Below are positions 17,190-26,111 of a stretch of 64,000 nucleotides of DNA, one piece after another. Origin of the DNA: an uncultured Faecalibacterium sp. GTDB taxonomy: Bacteria > Bacillota > Clostridia > Oscillospirales > Ruminococcaceae. Location: the NCBI GenBank assembly GCA_934548045.1, contig CAKTEM010000007.1, forward strand, positions 73,717-137,716, read 5' to 3'. A program made the translations under genes and the position numbers. Positions within the stretch are counted from its first letter, which is position 1. Every line of letters starts with the position of its first letter. The notes under the pieces were generated by a model, which saw only the letters and a list, made by a program, of their open reading frames with translations, made no database searches and was not told where the DNA came from.

Positions 17190-18116
17190 ATGAAAATCTA
17201 TATGACTCCAGAAGAACATGCCCGGCATCACCGCCGCCGCGCGCGTCAGGCGTTGGGCTTTGTCATCGCGCTGCTTGTTCTCATCGGCATGGTAACGGTG
17301 GTACACGCAGGCGTCAATATCGTGGCAAACCTCTTCGACGATACCCAGCAGAAGGAAGAATACCAGGACAAGCTGGAAGGCCTTGTCATGTTCGACCCGG
17401 TGCCGTTCGACGGCATCGAGAACATCGACGACCTGACCCTGCGTGAAGCGGCGGTCTGGGGCTGCGTGTACAGTATTCAGGACACGCAGGGCGGCTTCGA
17501 CAACTACAACACCGACCCGGATACCGAACAGCTGCTCCTGCCGTCGGTCGACGTGGATGCCTACCTCGCAAAGCTGGTCGGCCCCAGCTTCAAGATGACC
17601 CACAAGACCTTTGAGATGGAAGACATGACCGTCGAGTTCGACGAAGCGACCCAGTGCTACAAAATCCCCGTCACCGGCACCGTTGGCAGCTATCGCGCGG
17701 TCGTCACCAAGCTGTTCAAGAAGGGCGGCCAGCTCCACGTCACTGTGGGCTATATCCCGACCCAGAGCACCGATGACACCATCCTGTCCACCACCTCGGA
17801 CGAGCCGACCAAGTATATGGATTACCTGTTCAGCCGTCAGAGTGGCAGCTGGTACCTCACTGGCCTGACCGACAGCGAAACGAAGCCTGTCGCTTCGGAT
17901 TCGACTGCACCGGTCAGTGAGCCGGAACCGCTGGCCGAAAGCGATGTGCAGGACGCGATCCTCGCCACCACCGGCGATTCCGCCGCTGAGAGCGATGCCG
18001 CTTCGGAGGAAGCCGCTTCTCAGGATGCGGAGGCCGCGGACGAGACAGAGAACGGCGAGGCCGACAGCACAGCGGCAGATTCTGCCGCAGCCTCTTCGGA
18101 AAACGCAGCAGCTTAA
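17190..18116 (+). CDS. Membrane-anchored extracytoplasmic protein of unknown function with acidic low-complexity tail
   Basis: A 308-residue protein with a basic N-terminus (HHRRRAR), one hydrophobic span (~20-42) and a large outside region. Residues ~60-235 look like a mixed alpha/beta domain with no motif I can name. The C-terminal ~70 residues are almost only Ala, Ser, Glu and Asp, as in the S41 protease at 3949. The start is uncertain: ATGs at 17181 and 17190 share the same GGAG, whose spacing favours 17190. It has its own promoter and terminator. I do not recognise a family. Confidence 0.75.
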   Translation: MKIYMTPEEHARHHRRRARQALGFVIALLVLIGMVTVVHAGVNIVANLFDDTQQKEEYQDKLEGLVMFDPVPFDGIENIDDLTLREAAVWGCVYSIQDTQGGFDNYNTDPDTEQLLLPSVDVDAYLAKLVGPSFKMTHKTFEMEDMTVEFDEATQCYKIPVTGTVGSYRAVVTKLFKKGGQLHVTVGYIPTQSTDDTILSTTSDEPTKYMDYLFSRQSGSWYLTGLTDSETKPVASDSTAPVSEPEPLAESDVQDAILATTGDSAAESDAASEEAASQDAEAADETENGEADSTAADSAAASSENAAA

Positions 18117-18132
18117 AAGCAAAAACAAAGCA

Positions 18133-18182
18133 GTTCAAACGGTCTGAGTCCTGTATCGTGCAGGATTCGGGCCGTTTTACTT
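18133..18182 (+). terminator. Terminator after the 17190 gene
   Basis: AAACGGTC...GTCCTG pairs with CAGGAT...GGCCGTTTT around a short loop, followed by a T-rich run. Confidence 0.75.
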
Positions 18183-18305
18183 TTTGTGCACTGTCTTTAT
18201 TTTGTGAAAACAAAAGTCACGTCCTTGCTGTTCGGGGGTGGGTGTGCTAAACTGAAAGAAACTGGAAATCTGCGCCCGGAGGCGCAAAACTGGGAGGATA
18301 GAAGA

Positions 18306-19370
18306 TTGAAACGTTCAACATTTATCCGTGGTACGGCGGCGATGATGCTGGGAGCGGTGCTGTTTGGCGAAACGATACCGCTGGCATCTGCCGAGACGCC
18401 CGAATCATCCGAAGAGCCTGTCGCCGCAGCGACGACCATCGGCGGCGCAAATACCACCCTCATCCCGGCGGAAGAGGAAAACTGTCTGTCGTGGCTGTTC
18501 GGCTTTGGCAAGACCATCACCATGCCCTACCTGAACATCAAGGGGCAGGGCCTGAAAAAGAACGTCACCCTGAACCTTGTCGATTGTCTGGTCGGCATCA
18601 CCTATACAGAACTTGGCTCCATCGGCAGCTTTGTCAGCGCGTCGGCGGCACAGCAGGCGTGGAAGGCACAGGCCGTCGCTATTCACTCTTACTTGGAGTA
18701 CCATAAACAGTATGGCTCTTCGGCAAATGCGTTGATCTATACCCCGGTCGACCAGATCCCGGACTCGGCCCGTGCGGCCATCAAAAAGGCTGTGGAGTCG
18801 GTCAAAAATGAGATCGTGACCTACAACGGCAGCGTCATCGACGCGGTGTGGTCGGCCAGCGCAGGCTACAATACCCAGACCGGAAAATACGGCAGCTGTG
18901 CGAGTCTGGACGCATGGGGAACCGAGGTTCCATATCTGCAGAGCGTCGAAAGCCCCTATGAAGAGCTGTATCATAACAAGATGCGGCGCATTGTCGGAAA
19001 AGACTATACCTATATTGAATACACCGACAGCCGCACCGGACAGCTCTATGAGAGTGCGGACACGACCCACAAAGATTTGGGTGGATTTGTTCAATACAAT
19101 ACGTTCGTCTCCAACGGCCGGAGCTACCGCTGCATCAGCCAGTTCGTCAGCTCCCGGTACTGCTTCGATTTTGGCACCGACGCCAACGGTACGCCGGCCA
19201 TGACCTACTACGGCTTCGGCCACGGCGTCGGGATGAGCCAGTGCGGAGCGGTGGGCTATGCTGCCGAAAAGGGATGGAGCTATAAAAAGATTCTGAAACA
19301 CTACTATAAAGGGGTCTCCATCAGCAAGGCAAAGAGCGGCGGACTGTTCGGCTGGCTGTTTGGTGGCTGA
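18306..19370 (+). CDS. SpoIID/LytB-domain protein (putative peptidoglycan lytic enzyme)
   Basis: I choose TTG at 18306 because GGGAGGA lies 7 bases upstream and the next residues (KRSTFIRG plus a hydrophobic stretch ending in ASA) form a signal peptide; this gives 354 residues. The SpoIID domain is clear: ASAAQQAWKAQAVA..HSYL, a WSASAGYNT block and the C-terminal GFGHGVGMSQCGA followed by a KILKHYYKG segment. SpoIID is a lytic transglycosylase of sporulation engulfment, but LytB-domain relatives occur in vegetative walls too. Here no spoIIM/spoIIP neighbours are present, so the role is left open. Confidence 0.88.
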   Translation: MKRSTFIRGTAAMMLGAVLFGETIPLASAETPESSEEPVAAATTIGGANTTLIPAEEENCLSWLFGFGKTITMPYLNIKGQGLKKNVTLNLVDCLVGITYTELGSIGSFVSASAAQQAWKAQAVAIHSYLEYHKQYGSSANALIYTPVDQIPDSARAAIKKAVESVKNEIVTYNGSVIDAVWSASAGYNTQTGKYGSCASLDAWGTEVPYLQSVESPYEELYHNKMRRIVGKDYTYIEYTDSRTGQLYESADTTHKDLGGFVQYNTFVSNGRSYRCISQFVSSRYCFDFGTDANGTPAMTYYGFGHGVGMSQCGAVGYAAEKGWSYKKILKHYYKGVSISKAKSGGLFGWLFGG

Positions 19371-19501
19371 GAAAAATCATACGCTGGAAAGCGAAAGAAA
19401 ATCCGGGAAACCGCTTCTCAAATGAGTTCGGATTTGGTATACTATACACGTTTGTAAGAAAGTTGATGGTGGAGTATTGTCCATCGGAGTGGAGAATCGA
19501 A

Positions 19502-21925
19502 ATGCAGTTGGATAAGGAAAAGGAACTCAAGCAGGAGCAGGAACGCTGCCGTGTGCTGGCCCGGCAGGTCGCCCGGGAGCTGGCACCCAAGACGGTCAGG
19601 CTGATGGGAGAAAACAAGCTTCTGGAAGAGGCTCTGAAAGAGGAAAAGTTCGTGTTTGCGGCAGAGAAGGAGACGCCGGAACTTTTCATCGTCGTGGAGC
19701 CGGAAGCCGCAGAGCTGCCGCTGTTTGAGAACGCAAAGGTGTTGCTGTATGGCACCCACGCGGAGGATGTGGCCTCCTGCGCCAAAAAGCTGGCGGAACA
19801 GGGGATCTATCGCAATTTCCGCTGGAAGTGGCATGACCGCGCGATGGCGAGCGCATTGTTCTGCGCGCAGGCAGAGGCACCCGAGGCGGTGGAGATGGTG
19901 AACGGTTACGAGCAGGAGTGTGCTTACCTGCACGACCAGACCCTTCGTGCGGAACGGGTCAGCACTGAGACGGTGGCGACCATCGAGCGTCTGCGCAGCG
20001 ACCTTGCCCTCAGCCGCAATCACGAGCAGCAGCTGGAAACGACCCTGAACAATGTCACCAACTCGACCTTCTGGAAGATGACATGGCCGATGCGGTACAT
20101 CGTCAGCAAGAGCCGCCAGATCTGGCACACCTTCCCCTTGTTCGTCTTCTTCAAGACCCTGCACCAGATCGGCATCTCCGGCGTCATGGAGCAGGCAAAG
20201 GCACGCCGGGAGTATGGCAAGCTCTTCCCGGGAAAGGTCATGTCGGCCGACCGGTTCGCAACGCCGGAACTGCTGGTGAAACAGGCTGGAAACCAGCCCA
20301 ATGGCCCGAAGATCAGCATCGTGGTGCCGCTTTACAACACGCCGCAGAACTTCCTTGAGGAGCTGCTGGATTCCGTCCAGAACCAGACCTACCGCAACTG
20401 GGAACTCTGCATGGTGGATGCCGGTCAGGATGAGAACGTTGCGCGCATCGTCAAGGCACGCGCCCGGACGGACAGCCGCATCCGTTACCAGAAGCTGGCC
20501 GAGAACGAGGGCATCGCTGGCAACACCAACCACGGCTTCGAGATGGTGCAGGGCGATTACATCGCTCTGCTCGACCACGACGACATCCTGCATCCCTGCG
20601 CACTCTGGTATGTGGCACAGGCTGTCGCCGAGCAGGGCGCGGACTTTGTCTACACCGACGAGGTGACCTTTGAGGGCGATATCGACCACCTGACGGTCTA
20701 CCACTTCAAGCCGGACTATATGCTGGACAACCTCCGCTCTAACAACTACATCTGCCACCTGAGCGTCTTCAAGACCAGCCTGCTGGCAAAGGTCGGCGGC
20801 GGTGAGCGTGCCGAGTACAACGGCAGTCAGGATTACGACCTCTACCTCCGCCTGACCGAACAGGCCGAGAAGGTCGTCCACATTCCGCACCTGCTCTACT
20901 ACTGGCGTTCCAGCCCCACCAGCGTGGCAAGCAACATCTCGGCCAAGCTGTACTGTCTGGAAGCGGCGGTCAAGGCCCTGTATGCCCACTATGAGCGCGT
21001 CGGCGTGCCGGTGGATGCGGTCACCATGATCCCCAACACCCCGGGCTTCTACAAGACCGATTACACCATCACCAAGCCCGGCCGGGTGAGCATCCTCATC
21101 CCGACCTGCGACCACATCGACGACCTTGAGACCTGCATCGAGTCCATCTATGACCGGACGACCTATCCGGATTTTGAGGTCATCCTCATCGAGAACAACA
21201 GCAAGGATCCCGAGACCTTCCGCACCTATGAGCGGATGCGGAAAGAGCATCCGGACAACCTCAAGGTCATTATCTGGGAGGGCAAGGGCTTCAATTACAG
21301 CGCGCTGAACAACTTCGGCGAGAAGTATGCCACCGGCGAATACATCCTCCTGCTCAACAACGACACCGAGGTCATCACCCCGAAGTGGCTGGAAGAGATG
21401 GTCATGTACGCCCAGCAGGAGCGCGTCGGCTGTGTCGGCGTCAAGCTGCTCTATCCGGATGACACCATCCAGCACGCAGGCATCGGCTTTGGTTTCCTGA
21501 CGCTGGCCGGCCACATGCACAAGAACTTCCCGGCAGGCCACCCCGGTTATATGGGCCGTCTGGTCTATGCACAGGACGTCTACGCCGTCACTGCAGCCTG
21601 CCTGATGGTACGCAAGGATGTTTACGAGCAGGTGGGCGGCCTCGACGAGAGCTTTGCCGTCGCCTTCAACGATGTGGATTTCTGTGTCCGTGTCCGTGAG
21701 GCTGGTTACACCAACATCTTCACCCCGTTCGCGCAGCTCTACCACTACGAGAGCAAGAGCCGTGGTCTGGACGAAAGCCCCGAAAAGCGGAAGCGTTTCG
21801 TCTCCGAGGTGGAGCGGTTCCAGAAACGCTGGAAAGCACAGCTGGAAGCAGGCGACCCCTGCATGAACCCGAACTTCGACCTGATGAAGGAGGACTTTAC
21901 CTTCGACATCAAGCCGCTGGAATAA
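19502..21925 (+). CDS. Two-domain GT2 glycosyltransferase (cell-surface polysaccharide)
   Basis: Starting at the ATG at 19502 (GGAG 8 bases upstream) the protein has 807 residues. The N-terminal ~240 residues contain a helical stretch and no known domain. Two GT-A folds follow: one opening with KISIVVPLYNT and having LLDHDDIL (DxD-like), the other opening with RVSILIPTCDH and having LLNNDTEV. This double-GT2 layout is common in rhamnan or rhamnose-glucose polysaccharide assembly. The next gene is another GT2 and the dTDP-rhamnose genes follow, so transfer of rhamnose or neighbouring sugars is the best inference. Confidence 0.88.
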   Translation: MQLDKEKELKQEQERCRVLARQVARELAPKTVRLMGENKLLEEALKEEKFVFAAEKETPELFIVVEPEAAELPLFENAKVLLYGTHAEDVASCAKKLAEQGIYRNFRWKWHDRAMASALFCAQAEAPEAVEMVNGYEQECAYLHDQTLRAERVSTETVATIERLRSDLALSRNHEQQLETTLNNVTNSTFWKMTWPMRYIVSKSRQIWHTFPLFVFFKTLHQIGISGVMEQAKARREYGKLFPGKVMSADRFATPELLVKQAGNQPNGPKISIVVPLYNTPQNFLEELLDSVQNQTYRNWELCMVDAGQDENVARIVKARARTDSRIRYQKLAENEGIAGNTNHGFEMVQGDYIALLDHDDILHPCALWYVAQAVAEQGADFVYTDEVTFEGDIDHLTVYHFKPDYMLDNLRSNNYICHLSVFKTSLLAKVGGGERAEYNGSQDYDLYLRLTEQAEKVVHIPHLLYYWRSSPTSVASNISAKLYCLEAAVKALYAHYERVGVPVDAVTMIPNTPGFYKTDYTITKPGRVSILIPTCDHIDDLETCIESIYDRTTYPDFEVILIENNSKDPETFRTYERMRKEHPDNLKVIIWEGKGFNYSALNNFGEKYATGEYILLLNNDTEVITPKWLEEMVMYAQQERVGCVGVKLLYPDDTIQHAGIGFGFLTLAGHMHKNFPAGHPGYMGRLVYAQDVYAVTAACLMVRKDVYEQVGGLDESFAVAFNDVDFCVRVREAGYTNIFTPFAQLYHYESKSRGLDESPEKRKRFVSEVERFQKRWKAQLEAGDPCMNPNFDLMKEDFTFDIKPLE

Positions 21926-21956
21926 GCGAACTGATTCAACGAAAAGAGGTACACCC

Positions 21957-22748
21957 GTGGAGTTATCCGCATGTATCGTGACTTATAACTGCTGCGAGGA
22001 GGCCGTCCGCGCGGCGCAGACGATTTTGCAATACACCCGGCGGCATCCGCTGACCCTCTATCTGGTGGACAATGCCAGCCCGGACGGGAGCGGCGTGCAG
22101 CTGAAAAAGGCCGTGGAGAATGGCACGCTGACCTGTGCCGAGAACCAGCAGGTAAAAGTCATCTGCCGGGAGACGAACGGCGGCTTTGGCACCGGACACA
22201 ACACCGTCCTGCCGATGCTGACGAGCGATTATCATTTCATCCTGAACCCGGATATCCAGCTGACGGTGGACACCCTCAGTGACCTTGCCGACTGGATGGC
22301 ACAGCACCCGGACGTGGTGATGGCCCGGCCAAACCTGAGATTCCCGGATGGACGGGAGCAGCGGCTTCCGCTCCGGCGGTGCAGTCTCCGCCCGATGGTC
22401 TACCGGCAGCTGTCCTTCCTGAAATTCCTCGAGAAGTATAACGAACAGTATCTCATGGCCGACAAAGACCTGTCGCATCCGACCGAGATCGAGTTCTGTA
22501 CCGGCAGCTTCTCGGCGGTGCGGACGAAGGAGTTCAAGGCCGTGGGCGGCTTCGATGAGCATTACTTCATGTACGTCGAGGACGCCGACCTGACCCAGAA
22601 GATGCGCACCACCGGCAAGGCGTATCTCGTGCCGCAGTTCACCGCCATCCACGCATGGCACCGGGCGGCGCACCGCAGCCTGAGACCGGCCCTCTGGCAG
22701 ACCGGCAGCCTGCTCCGCTATTTCGCGAAGTGGGGCTTCAAATTCTGA
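21957..22748 (+). CDS. GT2 glycosyltransferase, rhamnosyltransferase-like
   Basis: A 263-residue protein with a GTG start at 21957 preceded by AAAGAGG. It opens with the GT-A nucleotide-sugar fold (SACIVTYNC), has FILNPDIQL in the DxD position and FCTGSFSAVRTKEFKAVGGFDEHYFMY, which resembles WbbL-type dTDP-rhamnosyltransferases. It lies 31 bases downstream of the large GT and closes this unit with a strong terminator. Donor assignment depends on context (rfb genes next door). Confidence 0.87.
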   Translation: MELSACIVTYNCCEEAVRAAQTILQYTRRHPLTLYLVDNASPDGSGVQLKKAVENGTLTCAENQQVKVICRETNGGFGTGHNTVLPMLTSDYHFILNPDIQLTVDTLSDLADWMAQHPDVVMARPNLRFPDGREQRLPLRRCSLRPMVYRQLSFLKFLEKYNEQYLMADKDLSHPTEIEFCTGSFSAVRTKEFKAVGGFDEHYFMYVEDADLTQKMRTTGKAYLVPQFTAIHAWHRAAHRSLRPALWQTGSLLRYFAKWGFKF

Positions 22749-22754
22749 TATCCA

Positions 22755-22800
22755 AACGGCTTTTGCAGAAAATTTTCTGTAAAGGCCGTTCTTTTCTTGC
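22755..22800 (+). terminator. Terminator after the glycosyltransferase pair
   Basis: The arms AACGGCTTTTGCAGAAAA and TTTTCTGTAAAGGCCGTT are near-perfect complements, followed by a T-rich stretch. Confidence 0.85.
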
Positions 22801-22839
22801 TTTTTTGTGATTTTGATAGTAAAATAAAGTGTAAAACTA

Positions 22840-22985
22840 TCTCATCATGCCCGGATAAGGACGATCGCGAGACGTTTTCCCTAACTATGTTGACAGCGGA
22901 CGCAGCTCCGCTTTGAATCCATACGAAGTTTGGAAAACTGAACTTCGTAAAGCTGCACAACTTTTTTTTCATAATCAATTAAAGG
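22840..22985 (+). promoter_or_regulatory. Structured 5' leader of the rfb operon
   Basis: A promoter-like TTGCTT-17-TAAAAT pair lies just upstream, within ~22798-22826. The leader holds GCGGA/TCCGC (loop CGCAGC) and TACGAAGTT/AACTTCGTA around a 10-base loop (~22920-22948). Both are perfect stems. No known riboswitch class is recognised. Confidence 0.45.
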
Positions 22986-22996
22986 AGTGCGCAAAA

Positions 22997-23884
22997 ATGA
23001 AAGGTATTATTCTGGCCGGCGGTGCCGGCACCCGGCTCTATCCGTTGACGATGGTCACCAGCAAACAGCTGCTGCCCGTCTACGATAAGCCCATGATCTA
23101 CTATCCTCTGTCTACCCTTATGCTGGCAGGCATCCAGGATATCCTGATCATCTCGACCCCGACCGATACGCCTCGTTTCGAGGCTCTGCTGGGCGATGGC
23201 AGCCAGTACGGCATCCATCTCCAGTATAAAGTTCAGCCCTCTCCGGACGGCCTGGCACAGGCGTTCATTCTGGGCGAAGAGTTCATCGGCGACGACTGCT
23301 GCGCCATGATCCTGGGCGACAACATCTTCTACGGCAACGGCTTCTCCAAGATCCTGAAGACCGCCGCTTCCAACGCAGAGAACAAGGGCCGCTGCACCGT
23401 CTTCGGCTACTATGTCTCTGACCCGGAGCGTTTCGGCATCGTCGAGTTCGACAAGGACGGCAAGGTGCTGAGCGTCGAGGAAAAGCCCCAGAACCCGAAG
23501 TCCAACTACGCCATCACTGGCCTGTACTTCTACAACAAGGAAGTCGTCCAGATGGCAAAGCAGGTCAAACCCTCCGCCCGTGGTGAGCTGGAGATCACGA
23601 CCCTGAACGATATGTACCTCAAGAAGGACGAGCTGGATGTTCAGCTGCTGGGCCGCGGCTTTGCATGGCTGGATACCGGAACGATGGACAGCCTCGTTGA
23701 GGCAGCTGACTTCGTCCAGATGATCGAGAAGCGTCAGGGCATCAAGATCAGCGCACCGGAGGAGATCGCCTTCAAGTACGGCTGGATCGACCGTGACACC
23801 CTGCTCGAGAGTGCGGCTCGCTACGGCAAGAGCCCCTATGGTCAGCACCTGAAGAACGTTGCTGACGGCAAACTGAAATACTAA
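22997..23884 (+). CDS. rfbA: Glucose-1-phosphate thymidylyltransferase
   Basis: First step of dTDP-L-rhamnose synthesis: glucose-1-phosphate plus dTTP gives dTDP-glucose. The 295-residue protein has the nucleotidyltransferase signature GGAGTRLYPLT at the N-terminus and the later LGDNIFYG and EEKPQNPKSNYA motifs. It matches RmlA length. The ATG at 22997 is preceded by AAAGGAG. rfbD follows after 16 bases; the order is rfbA-rfbD-rfbB. Confidence 0.97.
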   Translation: MKGIILAGGAGTRLYPLTMVTSKQLLPVYDKPMIYYPLSTLMLAGIQDILIISTPTDTPRFEALLGDGSQYGIHLQYKVQPSPDGLAQAFILGEEFIGDDCCAMILGDNIFYGNGFSKILKTAASNAENKGRCTVFGYYVSDPERFGIVEFDKDGKVLSVEEKPQNPKSNYAITGLYFYNKEVVQMAKQVKPSARGELEITTLNDMYLKKDELDVQLLGRGFAWLDTGTMDSLVEAADFVQMIEKRQGIKISAPEEIAFKYGWIDRDTLLESAARYGKSPYGQHLKNVADGKLKY

Positions 23885-23900
23885 TCGAAAGAGGCATCCT

Positions 23901-24815
23901 ATGAAAATCATTGTTACAGGCTGCAAGGGTCAGCTGGGTACCGAGATCATCAAGCAGCTGCGCGAGGGCAAGAGCGAGATCGGCACGATCCCCGAAAAGC
24001 TGCTGAACGCGACCGTCATCCCGGTAGACCTGCCCGAGCTGGATATTTCCAACTATAAGATGGTGGACGAGTTCATCCGCCGTCAGCGTCCGGATGTCAT
24101 CATCAACTGCGCTGCGTTCACCAACGTGGACGGCTGCGAGGTCAACCACGACGCCGCTTTCAAGGCAAACGCCCTCGGCCCTCGCAACCTTGCACAGGCT
24201 GCAGAAAAGACCGGCGCACGTCTGGTGCATGTCTCGACCGACTACGTCTTCTCCGGCCGCGAGAACGGCGGCGTCGCACAGGACGAGGCCACCATTCCCG
24301 GCCCCATCAGTGCCTACGGTTCCACCAAGCTGATGGGCGAGAAGTACGTCGAGCAGTTCTGCCACCGTCACTTCATCATCCGCACCGCATGGCTGTACAG
24401 CTACTATGGCAAGAACTTCGTCAAGACCATCGTCAACGCTGGCCGCAAGTTCGGCAAGCTGGAAGTCGTCAACGACCAGTGCGGCAACCCGACCAACGCG
24501 GTCGATCTGGCACACGAAATTCTCCAGCTCTGCGTGACCCACGAATACGGCCTGTATCACTGCACCGGCGAGGGCATCTGCTCCTGGTATGATTTCGCAT
24601 CCGAGATCATCCGTCTGTCCGGCGTGGATGCAACGGTTGCTCCCTGCACCAGCGAGGAGTACAAGACCAAGCACCCGGAGAGCGCAGACCGCCCGAAGTG
24701 GAGCGCACTGGACAACCGGATGCTTCGCTGCACCGTCGGCAACGATGTCCGCCCCTGGCAGGACGCCCTCAAGTGCTTCTTTGAGCATTGGGATGGCGAC
24801 AATGGAATGAAATAA
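23901..24815 (+). CDS. rfbD: dTDP-4-dehydrorhamnose reductase
   Basis: Last step of dTDP-rhamnose synthesis, reducing the 4-keto group with NAD(P)H. The 304-residue protein has the Rossmann motif GCKGQLG, a VDLPELDI segment, VSTDYVFSG and the SDR catalytic YGSTKLMGE. The stop TAA at 24813 directly abuts the start of a MITE-like half copy (CCCTCTCAG), which therefore lies inside the operon between rfbD and rfbB. Confidence 0.95.
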   Translation: MKIIVTGCKGQLGTEIIKQLREGKSEIGTIPEKLLNATVIPVDLPELDISNYKMVDEFIRRQRPDVIINCAAFTNVDGCEVNHDAAFKANALGPRNLAQAAEKTGARLVHVSTDYVFSGRENGGVAQDEATIPGPISAYGSTKLMGEKYVEQFCHRHFIIRTAWLYSYYGKNFVKTIVNAGRKFGKLEVVNDQCGNPTNAVDLAHEILQLCVTHEYGLYHCTGEGICSWYDFASEIIRLSGVDATVAPCTSEEYKTKHPESADRPKWSALDNRMLRCTVGNDVRPWQDALKCFFEHWDGDNGMK

Positions 24816-24917
24816 CCCTCTCAGACGCTTCGCGCCAGCTCCCCCAGAGGGGGAGCCTTTGGCATGTCGGTTCACATCTGCGCCATACGGCAGAGCGTGG
24901 GCCTTGCGTGTGAGGAA
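24811..24917 (+). repeat. MITE-like repeat, half copy (copy C) inside the rfb operon
   Basis: It starts AATAACCCTCTCAG, one base from the 14-base end of copy D, with the core GCCAGCTCCCCC, GGGGGAGCC and TTGGCATGTCGG, and ends with GCGTGGGCCTTGCG. Its first bases include the rfbD stop codon. The right-hand inverted end is missing. Confidence 0.7.
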
Positions 24918-24948
24918 AACAAGATATACAATTGAGGATAAATAAAAG

Positions 24949-26013
24949 ATGAAAACTTATCTTATTACTGGCTGCGCCGGCTTTATCGGCTCCAACTTTG
25001 TCCACTATATGCTGAAAAAGTACCCCGAGATCCTGCTCGTCAACCTCGACAAGCTGACCTATGCAGGCAACCTCGAGAACCTGAAGGACGTCGAGGGCGA
25101 CCCTCGCCATGTCTTCGTTCAGGGCGACATCTGCGACAAGGAACTGGTCGAGGGCCTGTTCGCAAAGTATGATTTCGATTATGTCATCAACTTTGCTGCT
25201 GAGAGCCACGTTGACCGCTCCATCAAGAACCCCGAGATCTTCGTCCAGAGCAATGTCATGGGTACCGTGAACCTGCTCCAGCGCGCCAAGGAAGCCTGGT
25301 ACGACGCAGACGCAAAGACTTGGAAAGAGGGCAAGAAGTACGTTCAGGTCTCGACCGATGAGGTCTACGGCGCACTGGGTGCCGAGGGCTACTTCATGGA
25401 GACCACTCCGCTCTGCCCCCACAGCCCCTACTCTTCCTCCAAGGCAAGCGCAGATATGTTCGTTATGGCGTTCCACGATACCTACGGTATGCCCATCAAC
25501 ATCACTCGCTGCTCCAACAACTACGGCCCCTATCAGTTCCCTGAGAAGCTGATCCCCCTGATGATCAACAATGTCAAGCACCACAAGCAGCTGCCTGTCT
25601 ACGGTGACGGTATGCAGATCCGCGACTGGCTGTATGTTGAGGATCACTGCAAGGCCATCGACATGGTCACCAACGGCGGCAAGATCGGCGAAGTCTACAA
25701 CGTCGGCGGTCACAACGAGCGTCCGAACATCTTCATCGTCAAGACCATCATCAGCCAGCTGCATGACCGTCTGCAGGATGAGGGCATCAGCGAAGATCTT
25801 ATCAAGCACGTCGCTGACCGTCTGGGCCACGACCGCCGCTACGGCATCGACCCCACCAAGATCAAGAACGATCTGGGCTGGTATCCCGAGACTCCGTTCG
25901 AAAAGGGCATTGTCCTGACCATCGACTGGTACCTCAACCACGAGGAGTGGATGGAGCATATCACCAGCGGCAACTACCAGAAATACTATGAGGAAATGTA
26001 CAAGAATAAGTAA
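24949..26013 (+). CDS. rfbB: dTDP-glucose 4,6-dehydratase
   Basis: Second step of dTDP-rhamnose synthesis. The 354-residue extended SDR protein has the NAD motif GCAGFIGSNF, the DE pair in VSTDEVYG and the catalytic YSSSKASAD. The C-terminal region has ERYGIDPTKI-like residues (GHDRRYGIDPTK), typical for RmlB. It follows rfbD by 133 bases that contain the repeat half copy. The 3,5-epimerase gene rfbC is absent from this cluster and from the window. Confidence 0.97.
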   Translation: MKTYLITGCAGFIGSNFVHYMLKKYPEILLVNLDKLTYAGNLENLKDVEGDPRHVFVQGDICDKELVEGLFAKYDFDYVINFAAESHVDRSIKNPEIFVQSNVMGTVNLLQRAKEAWYDADAKTWKEGKKYVQVSTDEVYGALGAEGYFMETTPLCPHSPYSSSKASADMFVMAFHDTYGMPINITRCSNNYGPYQFPEKLIPLMINNVKHHKQLPVYGDGMQIRDWLYVEDHCKAIDMVTNGGKIGEVYNVGGHNERPNIFIVKTIISQLHDRLQDEGISEDLIKHVADRLGHDRRYGIDPTKIKNDLGWYPETPFEKGIVLTIDWYLNHEEWMEHITSGNYQKYYEEMYKNK

Positions 26014-26034
26014 TCGTTCCTGAACATTCCGATA

Positions 26035-26087
26035 CGATAAAAACCAGCTCCTGCTTGGGCTATCCCGGCAGGAGCTGGTTTTGTTAT
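26035..26087 (+). terminator. Terminator after rfbB
   Basis: AAAACCAGCTCCTGC pairs perfectly with GCAGGAGCTGGTTTT around a 13-base loop. The symmetrical A/T flanks may also stop the convergent lipoprotein transcript. Confidence 0.88.
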
Positions 26088-26111
26088 TGATTCAGATAGA
26101 TTGGGGAAAGG

